Source: Strigamia acuminata (Eukaryota; Arthropoda; Chilopoda; Geophilomorpha; Linotaeniidae). Taken from it: a stretch of DNA of 64,000 nucleotides. The first letter of the stretch is position 1, and each line of letters starts with the position of its first letter. The notes under the pieces are model-generated. The model worked only from the letters and a program-made list of their open reading frames with translations. It was not told the DNA's origin and ran no database searches. The stretch lies in assembly GCA_949358305.1 (NCBI GenBank), contig OX442314.1, positions 42,168,581 through 42,232,580 of the forward strand, given 5' to 3'. Of this stretch, positions 52,673-64,000 are shown piece after piece. The position numbers were made by a program, and so were the translations under genes.

Positions 52673-53469
52673 ATTCCACGTGCTTTGCTCGATATAATTA
52701 ACTAAACTTTTAACACATTTTTTTCTCTTCTTTTGATTAAAATTATAAATGAAAACCACTTACGGTTTTAAAGCTAATTCTTTAGGTTTTCACACGCTGA
52801 TCAACAGATGGCACGAAAAGGACAAGATGGCGACGATCGGCTGACCATTTGTAGAATTTGGTTACGCAATGAATCTTGGGATTTTTTGTATTAATTAACT
52901 GGTTCAAGGTTTATTAATACCCCTCTCCTTTATTATCTTGTTTCCTCACGAGATGAGATCACTCAGTTTGGGTGATTTTCCGCCATTTAATTAAATGTAC
53001 ACACTTAATTTAATTTACATACAGTATATCATTTATAACTATCGATATTTCTCATTTTATAATGAAATATTGCCAGGTATGCTTTATTAATTTACATTTA
53101 AATATAAATACTTAGGGTTTGTTGTATTATGATCTCCCGATGATGGGATTATTAATCACATCTTAGCTGATTTATTAAATACAAAAATGTGTTTTGTAAA
53201 ATTACAATTCGAATAAATGTGCCACACTAAGTAATTAAAATTTTGTACGTGCATTGTATTAGCCCTAATAATTTATTACGTAATAAAATTTCTGGGTTTT
53301 TGACTGGTTTAAAACTTATTCCATTCAATTAGTAAAAGTTAAAATCGTTTATTTAGTAAATAATAAACTATAATTTCTCAATTGATTATTTCAATCCAAA
53401 ACGAACGTTGTAATGGATCGCGAGTCTAGATGGTTTAGAAGCGTTTGAAAGACGCCGCGAAACAGTAAA
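52673..53469. other. AT-rich region without gene
   Basis: No ORF or repeat family recognised. Two GATGATGGGATTA / GAGATGAGATCACTCAG stretches near 52950 and 53140 sit in similar context (CCTCACGAGATGAGATCA and CCCGATGATGGGATTA). Confidence 0.35.
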
Positions 53470-54520
53470 TTCACACTACCTGGTAATTTCGTACCTGCCG
53501 TGTATCGAATGTGCGCCAGAAGTGGTAGCTAACACACTCTCAGATACTGTACCCCACACTAATATTTATTTATTGCCGGGTATCCCGAGCTATAAAATCG
53601 GTGACAGACTGTTCAGTAGTCGCCAGAACCAAAACCCTACGCGTGACCCGCAAGCGAATACACGTCACGTAATGGCTCAAGCAACCCCAAACTGCCAAGT
53701 TTGAACGAGAAGGGGCAATTTTCACGTGCTTATATACAACGCACGGGCCCAAATCCTAACTCTAAACCTGACTTAATGCTTAATTAAAGCTAAAGCCTAA
53801 GTGGAAGGCGGCTAAACTAAGCGACGCGCACGCAAGCGAAATAAAAGACACAAACTTCGAACTTATGGCCAACAAATCCTGTTTGGCCTTGGAAAACGCG
53901 TCAAGGCGATAAAACATGAACAAAAAAGAGCAGGAAAACAAATGGTGACGAGTGGTATAAAACCGTGAATTCAATCACTGAAAATGAAATGAAAGCCCGA
54001 AGCCGTGTTTCAGAACTTCGGGGCGAATGCAAAGCCATGAGTGAGCTTCGAGAAGGAGTTAAACCTCAGCCATGAGCACTGGCTCCAAAGGAGCACCTAC
54101 GCCTTCGGGATACTGAGATCAACTCAAGAAAAAGAGAAAAAATAGGGTGAAAGGTAAACTTGGACTCAACCAAGCTCAACCAATCACGGAAGAGTCAAGA
54201 GCCAATCAGTACAGTCGGTGCATACTAAGTGTATGACTAACGTCGACTCGTACTGACCAGAATAGATATGCAAATAGACTTGCATCAAAATCATAAACTA
54301 AAGAAGAAAAACTAGGAATAGATAAGAGAGAAGTGAGAGAATGAAGAGAAAGTTAGGAGTGAGTAAGAGATAAGATAGAAAGAAAATGAGGAGAATTCAC
54401 GAAACAAACATAAACAAAACAACAAAGGTATGAAAAATGACAAATTAGGTTTAATGGAACACAAAACACGGGGGAACAATGCGTACAACTTGTACGCGTG
54501 AACACCGGGCCGTGACAACG
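53470..54520. other. GC-richer block, possible LTR-like sequence
   Basis: Composition shifts sharply at about 53400-53500 and back after 54517. On the minus strand it begins TGTCACGGCCCGGTGTTCAC at 54518, an LTR-like start. Purine-rich tracts (54290-54400) and AAGCTT/CTTCG words follow. No matching second copy and no target duplication are visible, and no ORF has a motif. Confidence 0.3.
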
Positions 54521-54829
54521 TTTTTATCGATATTTTATTTAAAAAACGGTGTGATAACCATAATGAAACTGATTTACATTATGCGGGTGAACAGCTCGTT
54601 TGATACTGTGTATTCTAAATACCAAGCGTAAATAGGACTGAAAATGTAATGAAAATGTAATGTAACAAATTTTAATTATAAATAAAAAAATTAATTTATG
54701 TAAAAGACCGAACGATCGATACATAAAATTGTGTTTTTTATCGAAAATTAGCAATAATAAAAAAGAAAACTTTTATTATTTCATTTCATGCCACTCGGTG
54801 ACAGTAACTGTCCCTTCTAGGCTACCATA

Positions 54830-55985
54830 CATTACACAGAGAAGCTTAATGATTCGTTCTGTCGAAAGATACCGTGATTTAAGACGTGTAAACCCCGTAG
54901 CCGCATAAAGTCGCCACGTTGATCCAAGTCGAAGCAGGAGGTTTTGTTTGTCGTGTCGTCTCGTCGGTATATCTTGAATATTTCTTTAAATTTGTCTTTC
55001 TAACGATCGTTTACTCCAATTTCAGTGGTTTTTTTTCTCTTAAAAGCAAACTGCATGGTCTTTCGGTCTAACAAAACGAGGTAAGTTTTCATTCTTTGAT
55101 CAAACCACGTACACAATAAGCCTAAGGTTTATTGTGTTCGTGATCAAACACATTTACCGTAATTTTCAAATGATTATTAACATCCACGGTTATTTTATGT
55201 ATTTACTTATTTATATTTAAGTGTTTAATACAGCCATCCGATTTTGACACGAAATTTATATATATATTTTTTTTTAAAATTTCTGTATGATCCAGAATTT
55301 GTGTGGGGGACAAATCTGCACCTTATATTTATTTTTTAAACCAACTGCATTGATTTTTTGATTAATTTCTGCGTTTCTTTTCAGTCTTTTGTAGATATCG
55401 ATCGGTTCGTCTCGAAATGTTTTTGTTAGACCATCGGCACAGTTCTTCCAGGAATGTGAAAATGCGAATCTTCTTTTAGACACGCCCGTTTTACGCCAAT
55501 CACGCCGAACAGAAAAAAAAATTGGCATGTGTAGAATTTTTAGCATTTTCATTTCGGGAAAAGAAAATCCTAGGTTTTACTTTTACTAAAAAATTGAAAA
55601 AACAAATCAAACAAGTCTCGGAAGAAGCATGCGATTGGGTGCTGAAACTTCACATTCCAACCAAAGACGGCGGATATAATTGTTCCAAGCCATAAGTATA
55701 TTTGTTCGCGGGGCGTGTAAAACCCAACTCTCTACCTCCACGTGGTCATCCCTGGATAAACTGAGCACATTACTTGTCTCGGTGAAACCAGAAGAGAGCT
55801 CTGGTCATTGGAAAAGTTCCGTCACATCATCTAGTTGTATTGTTAGCCCACATTCAAGAAGGATTGTGGCATTTACAATTCTCATTGTATTGTTAGCCCG
55901 CATTCAAGAAGGATTGTGGCATTTACAATTCTCATTGTATTGTTAGCCCGCATTCCTTTATTTCATGAATGTGGCATTTACATTT
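54830..55985. repeat. Long dispersed repeat, copy B (empty hAT site)
   Basis: Matches copy A at 1-951 and 1859-2040. Keeps the donor-like GAG|GTAAGT (about 55081) and acceptor-like TTTCTTTTCAG (about 55384). The hAT target AAACTGAG occurs once at 55758-55765. The right end has three tandem units of about 55 bp (55827-55975: TTGTATTGTTAGCCC...GATTGTGGCATTTACAATTC), one more than copy A. Confidence 0.85.
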
Positions 55986-57137
55986 TTTGAAATTTCTAAA
56001 TATTTGTGCTGGAACTTGATTTTTGCCGACTTTCTTATGATAAATGTTGAAAAATATCTCTTTTTAGTATTCTATATTGAATGGTGCACGGATTCGAATT
56101 CGCTATTTCCAACATCTTTTAATTTTTTTTCGTTTAATTAAATGACCCTTTTTCAAAATTATTGTTGTCATTCACACAATTGATGTCGATTTTGTTGATG
56201 TTCGTTCATAACGATTGAAATATTGATAAATAGGTTCTCTTTTTTTATAAAGAAGGATTCGTTTTCCTTAGCAACTTAAATTATTATCAAGTGACCAATC
56301 ATTTCCATGAATTGGAAACTGAATTGAAAATTTTAGCTGCGACTGTATGATTTAACACTTGTAATTGGTATTTTCGTTTTGTTAGGAATTTATACATTGA
56401 ATTTATTCGTTTTCTGACAATTTTTACATTTGTAATCAACTCGATTTCATGTTTCACCAGATCGGTACGACTTAAAATATTGGTGAGAATTTTATCATGT
56501 CTGCACCTGAATCCATTCAGTTTTTCACTGCAAAAATTCTTAGTCCATTCAACCCGAGTAGAAATTTTATTCGGTTTTTTCATTGGATTTGTAATTTCAG
56601 ATATACTTTTATCTGCATGCATGGTTGAAAGTAAAATTATGGATTTTTTTGGTTTGTCCTTGCCCCATGTATTCCAAAAGTTTGATGTGTTTGGAAAATA
56701 GAAATTCTTGCACCTTTCAAATTCGAAATAAGTATAGTATTTTGTTGGAAGAAATTTGCCTCCATTATTGGAGATTTAAGTCATTTATTTGTAAGCAATG
56801 GTCGTGTTGCTGGTCGGTTATTTAAACAAATAAATGACCTCCAGGGGGACGAACAAATTGTGTCTGTCCCTATGCTTTGCCAAAACCAGTACGTTTTCTT
56901 TGGGTTCAGAACGTCGTATAATCTAAATTGAATTGAATATAGTGAAATTAGCTTGTTTCTCACTTCCGAAATGTCATTCTTTTTTGGTCATTTCCAATTG
57001 CCATTACTTGGAGCTAATGTTGTGACTGTGGCTCCTTTTCTACCAAATGTTGGAATTTGGCTACGATCTCGTGGGTGATTGGATGAGAATCACTTATTAT
57101 GTCAATTACCACTTGCTTAAAGTGGTTACCCAAAGAA
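55986..57137. other. AT-rich region without recognised gene
   Basis: The minus frame at 56622-56299 (107 codons, STRVEWTKNFCSEKLNGFRC) is open but has no family motif. The other frames are shorter. Nothing else is supported. Confidence 0.35.
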
Positions 57138-57761
57138 TAGGTGCGTTCAATCTGCTAGTCGAAAGTCACTTAACTGACTTAACTGACTTTCAGAGGGCGG
57201 AAGTGACGATAATTACGTCACATTTTCACCAAGTAAAGTCACCTAAGTGACTTTCAGAAAAGTAACTGGAAAGTTCCTTTTCCACCTTTTAAAAGTGACT
57301 TATGTGCGTGCGCATGCGCATTGCACATTTAACAAATACAGTGGCAGCCATTTTGTTCTCGATGAACACGGTAAATTCACACGTGTGGCACACGGTAAAT
57401 ATACGTGTGGCACACGGTAAATATACGTGTGGCACACGGTAAATATACGTGTGGCACACGGTAGATTCACGTGTGGCACACGGTAAATTCACACGTGTGG
57501 CACACGCTAAATTCACGTGTGGCAATGCACGGTAAATTCACGATAAATTCACGGTAAATTCACGATAAATTCACGGTAAATTCACGGTAAATTCACGGTA
57601 AATTCACGGTAAATTTGGCAAATTCATGGTAAATTCGGCAAATTCACGGTAAATGGAAATGGAAGTCTGGTGGTAAGTAAGTGCATTCAATGAAAAGTGA
57701 CTTTGAGGAAAGTAAGGAAAGTGAAAGTCACTTCTTCTAACACAGATTGAACGCACCTAAT
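57138..57761. mobile_element. ISL2EU/Harbinger-type MITE filled with satellite repeats
   Basis: Perfect 15-bp inverted ends GGTGCGTTCAATCTG / CAGATTGAACGCACC with TA on both sides. The terminal pattern GxTGCxTTCAA matches that of the autonomous element at 48444-51886. Inside are AAAGTCACTT/AAGTGACTTT inverted words. The middle is two arrays: about six 22-bp units CGTGTGGCACACGGTAAATATA (57370-57530), then about ten 11-bp units TAAATTCACGG or TAAATTCACGA (57530-57655). Confidence 0.88.
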
Positions 57762-58569
57762 GATAAACAATATACGAATAATATAAAATGAATAACAGAT
57801 TTTCGAACCCATCGTCGGTTGATGGCCTGAGAAAACTAAAGCAATGTTCAATTTGATCCAGTTTTCAAACCTTCAAAAATACTTTACTCACCATTAAAGA
57901 GCCATCTAGTGAGACAAGCCATTTATTGCACTACATAGTTACTGTGCTTAGAAACTTATTATGCCCTAAGCAAGCTAATGGTGGCAAATTGAGAACTATA
58001 ACATTTCTGTACTTTGACACTAGCTCATTTCTTGTAATTCATGCACAGTAATGCCCTTCCATAAACATTAAGAATATTTTAAACACCAATCAAAAAAGTA
58101 GTAAACTTCAGCAAATACAAACTTTCAGTTGCTCCAATTAATAATTACAGAGTACAAGTTTTTACCATTCAAGTTAGTCGGTTTGGCTAACTCCACAGTC
58201 TGTGCTATTTTATTCCCAGATTTAGCAAGAGAATTTTTTCCTAAACAAATAATTTGTTATTTTCAAAATAAATTTTAATAAACCATACATACAAAGTGTT
58301 TTTCCAGTAATATGCTTGTATTGTACAAACGAACCATAAAACTATCATCCATGAATTCGAAGTTATTTGATAGTCATTTGTCAAGATTGAAAAAAAAATA
58401 TTTTCTTTCAAAAATCGAATAAAACATTGGATCAAGGTGACACAAATCAAAAGAACAATAAGCGTGGGTAAATGTTTTCGATTTTCATCTCTTCTGCAAT
58501 GTTTTAGGATATGCTTTGAGAAATTGTAGTGTTTGATTTAGACATTTTATATATGCATGTTGAAATATT
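57762..58569. other. AT-rich region without recognised gene
   Basis: No ORF longer than about 70 codons and no repeat family recognised. Confidence 0.4.
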
Positions 58570-59215
58570 TTATGTAGGGGTTTGCATTAATTTGGAAATA
58601 ATATTTATTTTACTCAAAATATCATACCAACTGTAGAAAACTTTGTTCTTAGTTATGGCATTATAAATTTCTGGTAAAGAAAGTTCTGCCAAGCCTTGCG
58701 TATGCAAGAGAAGATCATTAGAAGGAGTTATACTTCCAATAAATATACTAGCAGCTCCTTTAGCATCAAGATTATCTTGAAGTATCCAAAGTTGATAGTA
58801 TTTATGCATGAAGTCATAAAGACTCTCAGTATCAAGTTGTTTCAACTTGGTTAGTTGAGTGGTTCGTTCCAAACGAGTGGCAACAAATCTCTCTTTAAAC
58901 GCTTCTTCAAAAATATCCCAAGAAATGAATTCTCCTCTTCTTTCGTGAAATCATCCATGTGCCTGCTCGGTTAGATAACCTGCTACGCCTTTTATTAACA
59001 TGTCATCAAGCGTCATATTCCTTAGCCCGTTCGATAGCCCATGTCATAGCCGGCTTGGCAGCACGACCTCGATTGTCACTGCTGTTTGGCCAGATTTGTC
59101 CGCCATTCTGGTGATTCCTGCCGTTATTCGGCCAATTCTGACCGCCATTGCAGCTGTTATTGCCGCCTTTCCAGCCGCCATTATGCCAGTTTCTACCACT
59201 GTTTTGCGACTGCAT
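58570..59215 (-). pseudogene. Retrotransposon Gag fragment
   Basis: The minus strand first encodes a Trp/Gly/Asn-repeat stretch (NSGRNWHNGGWKGGNNSCNG, GGQNWPNNGRNHQNGGQ), then, after a break, EFISWDIFEEAFKERFVATR followed by LTKLKQLDTESLYDFMHKYY. The W-x-x-F-x-x-(A/F)F-x-x-(R/K)F ... L-x-x-(L/K)-(K/Q)Q-x-(T/D)-E-S-(L/V)-x-(D/E)(F/Y) pattern is that of Retrotrans_gag. An in-frame stop near 58950 and the odd order (the Gly/Asn tail usually follows the capsid domain) show it is rearranged. Confidence 0.55.
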
Positions 59216-59483
59216 CCTGATCAGTTGAATGTGAAATGAATTGACATTAGCTTATCTCTGCTCTAGTAACAATGCAGTAACGTATTCTTGACATTAGACA
59301 ATATTGTTCCAATATTGGCTTATTTGGGCCAGTATTAAACCCTAATACTGGCCCAATATTGGGATTCCAGTACATTTGTTCCAATATTCAGGCAATACTG
59401 TATGCCAATCCAGGACCATTAATGGTTCCATTTGAATTATTAAATGAAAGACAACTTATTTTTGGTTATTTAATTCCTTTTGT
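59216..59483. repeat. Inverted CCAATATTGG hairpin region
   Basis: TTCCAATATTGGCTTATTTGGGCCAGTATTA is followed after a few bases by TAATACTGGCCCAATATTGG (59308-59361), and TGTTCCAATATT recurs at 59306 and 59379. This is a short hairpin without ORF; the motif string given here is split because each arm is about 25 bases. Confidence 0.7.
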
Positions 59484-60010
59484 TCATAATTCGTCATCAA
59501 TCACAACTTTTTTACTAATTCTTTTCCTTTTTTCTCGTCCACCATTCCGATCTGCTACACCCTCCAGAAATAATCCTATCTGTTTATTGATGTCAACTAT
59601 CAGAGATTCTGGCAACCTAATGCGAACAGCCCCTAAGAAAATAATAAATGAATTATCCAAATTTAGTCTGTGATGTAATAACCTACTTAAAACTGCTTTA
59701 CTGATGTTTAAATCAGAAAAGCATATTTTCTGACAAAAGTCTTTTTTGATGTGAGACCATAAAATATGTTTATCACCTTTTTTTTTAGCAGCCTTGGCTT
59801 GCATTGAAAGCTGCCGTTTGCAAAGCAGTTGCCGGTTGTTTTCAATAGATGTAAAGCATACACATATATTTTACATTCATTTGGCAGATCATCACTTGAA
59901 TCTTGTCTAAAATGTTTCCTGTTGACACTTGCACCATAGGTAACAACAACTGTAACAGCAAAATATTCATCACACTTTACTAAAGTCACTGTATCTACTG
60001 TAACCGACAT
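59484..60010 (-). pseudogene. Mosaic of CACTA-like and hAT-like fragments
   Basis: One frame (59804-59484) joins FSDLNISKAVLSRLLHH, also present in the CACTA-like ORF at 60974-60207, to an unrelated NSFIIFLGAVRIRLPESLIV segment and a Lys/Arg-rich tail. A second frame (60010-59708) holds KCDEYFAVTVVVTYGASVNR, related to the relic at 63647-63850. At 59840-59930 DNA shared with 8600-8680 and 63720-63800 appears. The mixture shows repeated breakage and joining. Confidence 0.45.
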
Positions 60011-60206
60011 CGATGTTGGTTACGGTCACAGTTTTGAATAATATTTAAATATATACAACAAATGAGGTGAAGGGCAGTGGAAACTGACCTAGTGCCATAC
60101 TGATTTGGGGGGGAAAGTTTGGAAGTTGGCCTAATCTGCATCAGCGTGCAATGGTCGGCAATTTTACAAAGGGTGGGAAGTGATGAAATAGGGCGATAAT
60201 TGGAGA
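60011..60206. other. Spacer
   Basis: Short AT/GT-rich stretch with no recognised feature. Confidence 0.35.
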
Positions 60207-60974
60207 CTAAGAGTTTGTCACCTTAAAATAGATGTAATAATTATAACGTATTTTTCTGATTACAGTAACAGCTCCTGTTTTACATGAATTTAAATATTTT
60301 TGATATTGAAACAAACTAGAAAAAATTAACTGAAATAATGGACTCGTTGATGGTTTACATGTTATATTAACTTGCATAAAGAGGTGACTTGTTTTAGCGA
60401 TGTGCGAACAAATTTGGTTAGGAATGTATCTAGTTCCGTTAAAAGAAGCGAGTATATTTTTGTTAGACGATTCAAATGGAAAACAAGATGTATTCCACAA
60501 CGGTCTAAAATTTCTTACAGCATCAGTAACATGCATCAACAAATGAACATTATATGTACACCACATATCGTCGTATAAAACCATAATTTCACAAACAAAG
60601 CTTATCAATAACTCTTCTGCCTTGTCAACATCTTTTTTTTTAATTGTTACGCCCAATAACATTTGTATGCTTGTAGAAAACTTTTTAAATTGGTCTAGAT
60701 ATTTCTTAGGTAGAAAGCCATCTAACACAAATGATGCAATGAAAAGAAAGGTTCGAAACTCACTAGCTTTCCAATGCACAATTTGTGAAAGCGATCTAAC
60801 AGTTTTAGGAAGTTCATGAAGAACTGTTGCTGCGGCTGATATATCATGATGTAATAACTTACTTAAGACTGCTTTACTGATGTTTAAATCTGAAAAGCGT
60901 TTTCTCTGTTCCTTCCAGCAAAACTGTATTGTACAGCCGTTAGATGTTGTCCTCCCACGGCTCCGCACAGCCAA
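60207..60974 (-). pseudogene. CACTA/EnSpm-like DUF4218-type protein fragment, 255 aa
   Basis: The frame contains LPKTVRSLSQIVHWKASEFR followed by TFLFIASFVLDGFLPKKYLD, CEIMVLYDDMWCTYNVHLLM, HVTDAVRNFRPLWNTSCFPF and NGTRYIPNQI. This matches the region after the TNP2-type catalytic domain in CACTA elements (W-K-A-(S/K)E-(W/F)R ... F-L..L ... NVHLL-H-(V/L)-x-D-x-(V/I)-(R/K)-x-(F/G)-(G/R)PLW-x-x-S-x-FPFES). The catalytic part is not present and the surrounding sequence is mosaic, so it is a relic. The tails at 7184 and 16161 may belong to the same family. Confidence 0.65.
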
Positions 60975-62185
60975 CGTCCCACAACTTAAGCATTTCGTCT
61001 AAAGCATTCTGTTGATTCTCCCCAGTATGATTTTCCGGTTAATGTTGACAATTTAAAATCAATGACTCCATCCGCCATTGTGTCCTGGAGGTCCATCCGT
61101 CATCGCCTATTCACATGTACGTTGGCCGAACCAACTACGGTAGGGTGATTGCGTCGGTGATATGTTTGATTAATTACTTTTTGTCGAAACGCCCTGCTGC
61201 GATATCTCGTAATGCGTCCGTCATTGGGACCACAGAACGCAAAAGATTCTTTTGCAGTTTCACAGAGGCTTTATCTTTCGCCTTAAAGAAGCGTTTTAAT
61301 TGCATGAACACCTTTCCCTCTACTTTGGGAGGGTCCAAATACTTAAGTTCTCTGGAATCGTGCAATGTTCCAGAACTTTCTCTCTATGTTCGTAGGTGGA
61401 TAGGAAGAGCGACTTGTTAACCAGTCTTTCCGGGGCTGCTGGGGCAGCTTCACGAAATATGTGACGTGACTCGGATGGTAGCGCCATCTCTTGGGATTCT
61501 GGAGATTACTGAGAACGAATACACAAATTAATGCAACTCCAGTCGCCACTGATCGACAGTCAGCATGTCCTCCCGTTCAAAGTTCACTTTAAAACCTTTC
61601 TCGACTTGTTCGACCTCTTTTGTTTTGTGTATCCTACTCCCACCTTACGAAGAAATTGGAAGCGATCAACGTTCCAGCATATTACTTCTCAACAACAATT
61701 AAAACGTTCGCAAGTCACGTCATCAATTCTCGTCTTACCAGCTACACACTGAGAAATTCAATCTTTGCTTCCACTCTCCAAATTTTGGATTTTTATGAAT
61801 TAAACTTTTTAGCCTGAACATTGCTTGCATTCAGGTCGCCTAAGCCAATTCATTGGATTTTTATCCTGTGTGTAGTGGAAAAAACAACTTGCAATTCGTG
61901 CATTGGGAAACGAAACAGCGATTACATTTTGAATTGCCGTCAGACACAACGACTGCAGGATTTAGCAATTTGTTGTGGTGGCCATTTTCTTTGGTGGGTC
62001 GTGTAGCGCGATTCAGCGGATGCAAAGTCTTACAATCAAAAACGCGAGTTTGTTAGTGTGTATTGTGCGAAGATGAGAAGTTTTCTTTAGGTTCGCAAAG
62101 TCGACTGCGCCATGTGAGACGAATGAAAGGAGAATGATGTGTTAGGTTTAACAAAAATCAATCGAATGAGTATTTTATTCAAATT
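60975..62185. other. Region without recognised gene
   Basis: Small ORFs only. The minus frame 61365-61174 (KYLDPPKVEGKVFMQLKRFF) has no family match that I recognise. A composition shift near 61040 and at 62150 suggests another insertion, but the ends were not found. Confidence 0.35.
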
Positions 62186-63321
62186 TTAAAAAGATTGGAA
62201 AGGCCTGCTACGGGATTGCCCGAGTAGTCCACGCCCGTCGTTGCGCCCCCCGATTAAAATTCTGTCCACCACCCTGACCACGACCCCGATAGTAATTTCC
62301 TCTGTTTGGTGGCCAGTTCCCATCCGGCAAATATATTGGCTGCAACACGATTGGTTGAGATTGCGCTGTTGGTTGTGGTTGCGGTTGCACCAGCTGGTCG
62401 GGTCCAATCGTTTAGTCGGCAAACGTTTAGTCGACGGTATTACTTCTGGTCGCCTAGAAAAACCCAAGGAAAGAAAACTAGAAAAACCCAAGGAAATACC
62501 AGCATGTTGTACCACCCCCCCCCCCTTTTCCCGTTTTTGCAAAATGAAAAAAAAACACAGAAAGTAAGTTGACCAACGTGGAGAGCGACTCGGGGAGGCC
62601 AACTCGCGACGCGCCCGGCTAAGCTGACGCAATGGGTATCCTCCCACCAGCTCCCACCGGTGCTTTTTAGCAGAGCAAACTATACAGTTGTCGCAAATAA
62701 TATTTAAAACATACGTTTGGAAGTTGAGTAGAAGCGACAATGGTTGAATCTTTTGAATGTTGGTATTCATGCACAACATTCTAGCCAAGGTTGATTGGAA
62801 GTTGAGTAGAAGCGACAACGGTTGAATCTTTTGAATGTTGGTATTCATGCACAACATTCTAGCCAAGGTTGATTTTCTGATTCCTGCCAACTGACCTGGA
62901 CTTAATTTCAAATCAAAACATGAGTAGTATAAAATCATTTCTCTCATTGTTTTAACGTACCTTCTGTAGATATTCTCATTCCCATGGGAACGTACAGTCA
63001 TTTCAGCTTTTATGACAGCAGATAATGCCATTGCAGCGCACTGTCTATTAACATAATTTTGATTGAATCTAGCACCATTGCCTTGGTGCCAAGATGCTCG
63101 AACCAAGCGAGAAATGTTTTTCGCATTAAGCTGAACATACGCCGAAACAACCGCCTGGTCAACATACAGCGGATTGTTAGCAATTGTTGATGATTCTTTG
63201 GAATAGCAGAACTAGGTGATGTTAAAGTATTCATTTCTACAATTTTATTAGTTGAAAACTCATTTATTCGCAGAGTGTTATCTTGTTGGTGTTGTGGAAC
63301 AACAAAAACGACTTGTTGCAT
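62186..63321 (-). pseudogene. Frameshifted ORF pair with an internal tandem duplication
   Basis: Frames 63321-63010 and 63106-62186 overlap and appear to be one protein: LTRRLFRRMFSLMRK in one frame, RASWHQGNGARFNQNYVNRQ followed by CAAMALSAVIKAEM in the next. The NRQCAAMAL motif resembles the catalytic-Cys region of protease-like proteins in Helitrons and related elements (x-x-QC-x-AM-(A/S)L), but this is weak. A 78-bp direct repeat (62716-62793, 62794-62871) duplicates STLARMLCMNTNIQKIQPLS. The end reads a Gln/Pro- and Gly/Arg-rich tail (NRGNYYRGRGQGGGQNFNRG). No confident family. Confidence 0.4.
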
Positions 63322-63469
63322 TGAAACTACACATCGGTTATCATTAAACTCAGGCGCAAGTGCAATTCGCGGCGCCTTTCACGGGAGCAGAAGGGAATTC
63401 CCTTTGACGGGACCTACAACTGCTTTGGCCGCTATTCGTTTTGGGGACGACGAAATTCCTTCCGCGGGT

Positions 63470-63960
63470 TTCTGATGCTTCTTTACCCATCTATTCTTTC
63501 ATCACTTGGCTTGCCAACCTCACATTCATTTTCGAATGAGGTGTTAAAAAAACATGTTTTCTAGTGAGACGCCATGTGATTTGTTATTTGGTGGCTTCTG
63601 ACTTGACAAAAGTGTTTTTTTGATGTGAGACAATACATTATGTTTATTATCTTTTTTTCAGCAGCCTTGGCTTGCATTGAAGGCTGCCGTTTCCAAAGCA
63701 GTTGCGGGTTGTTTTCAATAGATGTGGAGCATACACATATATTTTACATTCATATGGCAGATCATCACTTGAATTTCGTCTAAAATGTTTCCTGTTGACA
63801 CTTGAACCATCGGTAACAACAGCTCTAACTTTACAACATGACCAAAGCATGGAATTCGTCTAAGCAGTGCCAAATCCATGATCACATTAGTCACATTATC
63901 TGTGGTAGCAGCAACAGACATTGATTTGTCTGACGTCCCACAACTTAAAGCATTTCGTCT
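63470..63960 (-). pseudogene. hAT transposase (ZBED-type) fragment in a dispersed repeat
   Basis: The minus frame 63921-63715 begins MSVAATTDNVTNVIMDLALL followed by RRIPCFGHVVKLELLL. The TTDNA-x-N(V/M)...(I/L)-x-C-x-(A/G)H-x-(L/V)(N/K)-L pattern is the catalytic-Asp and CxxH block of hAT transposases. Only this block is left before a frame change (63850-63647). The DNA continues as the long form of the repeat found at 8430-8740. Confidence 0.6.
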
Positions 63961-64000
63961 AAAGCATTCTGTAGATTCTCCCCTGATTTTCTGGTGAATG

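Noticed and set aside
52459-52759. ORFs reading (V)ICLVICLV... or RDLSRYLSRDLS...
   Set aside because: Pure translations of the 12-bp tandem array.
58241-58450. 69-codon hydrophobic minus-strand ORF
   Set aside because: AT-rich, Phe/Ile/Tyr-rich reading with no start context or motif; expected by chance in this composition.

Overview
The window is eukaryotic and almost certainly animal DNA. It is AT-rich, its genes have many short introns with GT/AG borders, and it holds a recognisable augmin subunit (HAUS6). The mix of hAT, PIF/Harbinger-ISL2EU, P, piggyBac, CACTA/EnSpm, Helitron, Ty3, Ty1/copia and DIRS-like relics fits an invertebrate genome. The many 50-100 bp introns make an arthropod plausible, but the sequence alone does not name the species. 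Only three host genes can be supported. Everything else is transposon, transposon relic, or AT-rich DNA without a recognisable gene.

Layout. 1-9.1 kb: a dispersed repeat split by a 907-bp hAT-like element, followed by decayed piggyBac-like, DIRS-like, P-like, CACTA-like and Helitron-like fragments. 9.1-14.6 kb: a HARBI1-type transposase relic interrupted by a young Gag-less Ty3 element (9485-12938, identical-length 167-bp LTRs, 5-bp target duplication) and by a 243-bp MITE, next to a SWIM zinc-finger relic. 18.3-27.8 kb: a 9.4-kb LTR element with two 1914-bp LTRs that look identical, a tRNA-Gln primer site, no pol genes, one 496-codon ORF of unknown function and a triplicated leader. It abuts a truncated Ty1/copia gag-pol and a 438-bp foldback.

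31.5-44.6 kb is the gene island: a small minus-strand ORF, a plus-strand coiled-coil gene cut by a solo LTR, and HAUS6 on the plus strand, whose introns carry five inverted-repeat elements. 47.7-52.0 kb: a Harbinger/ISL2EU-like transposon with both genes (SANT/Myb-like and transposase) inserted in an older inverted-repeat element. 52-64 kb: tandem repeats, a second copy of the first repeat (which preserves the empty hAT site), a MITE filled with satellite, and mosaic Gag, CACTA and hAT relics.

The most notable observations are the solo LTR that splits a conserved coding exon, the pol-only Ty3 element, the pol-less LTR element with its repeated primer-binding leader and unknown ORF, and insertion histories that can be reconstructed to the base. 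Exon borders were called by eye from splice consensus and reading frame. No alignment or database search was possible.
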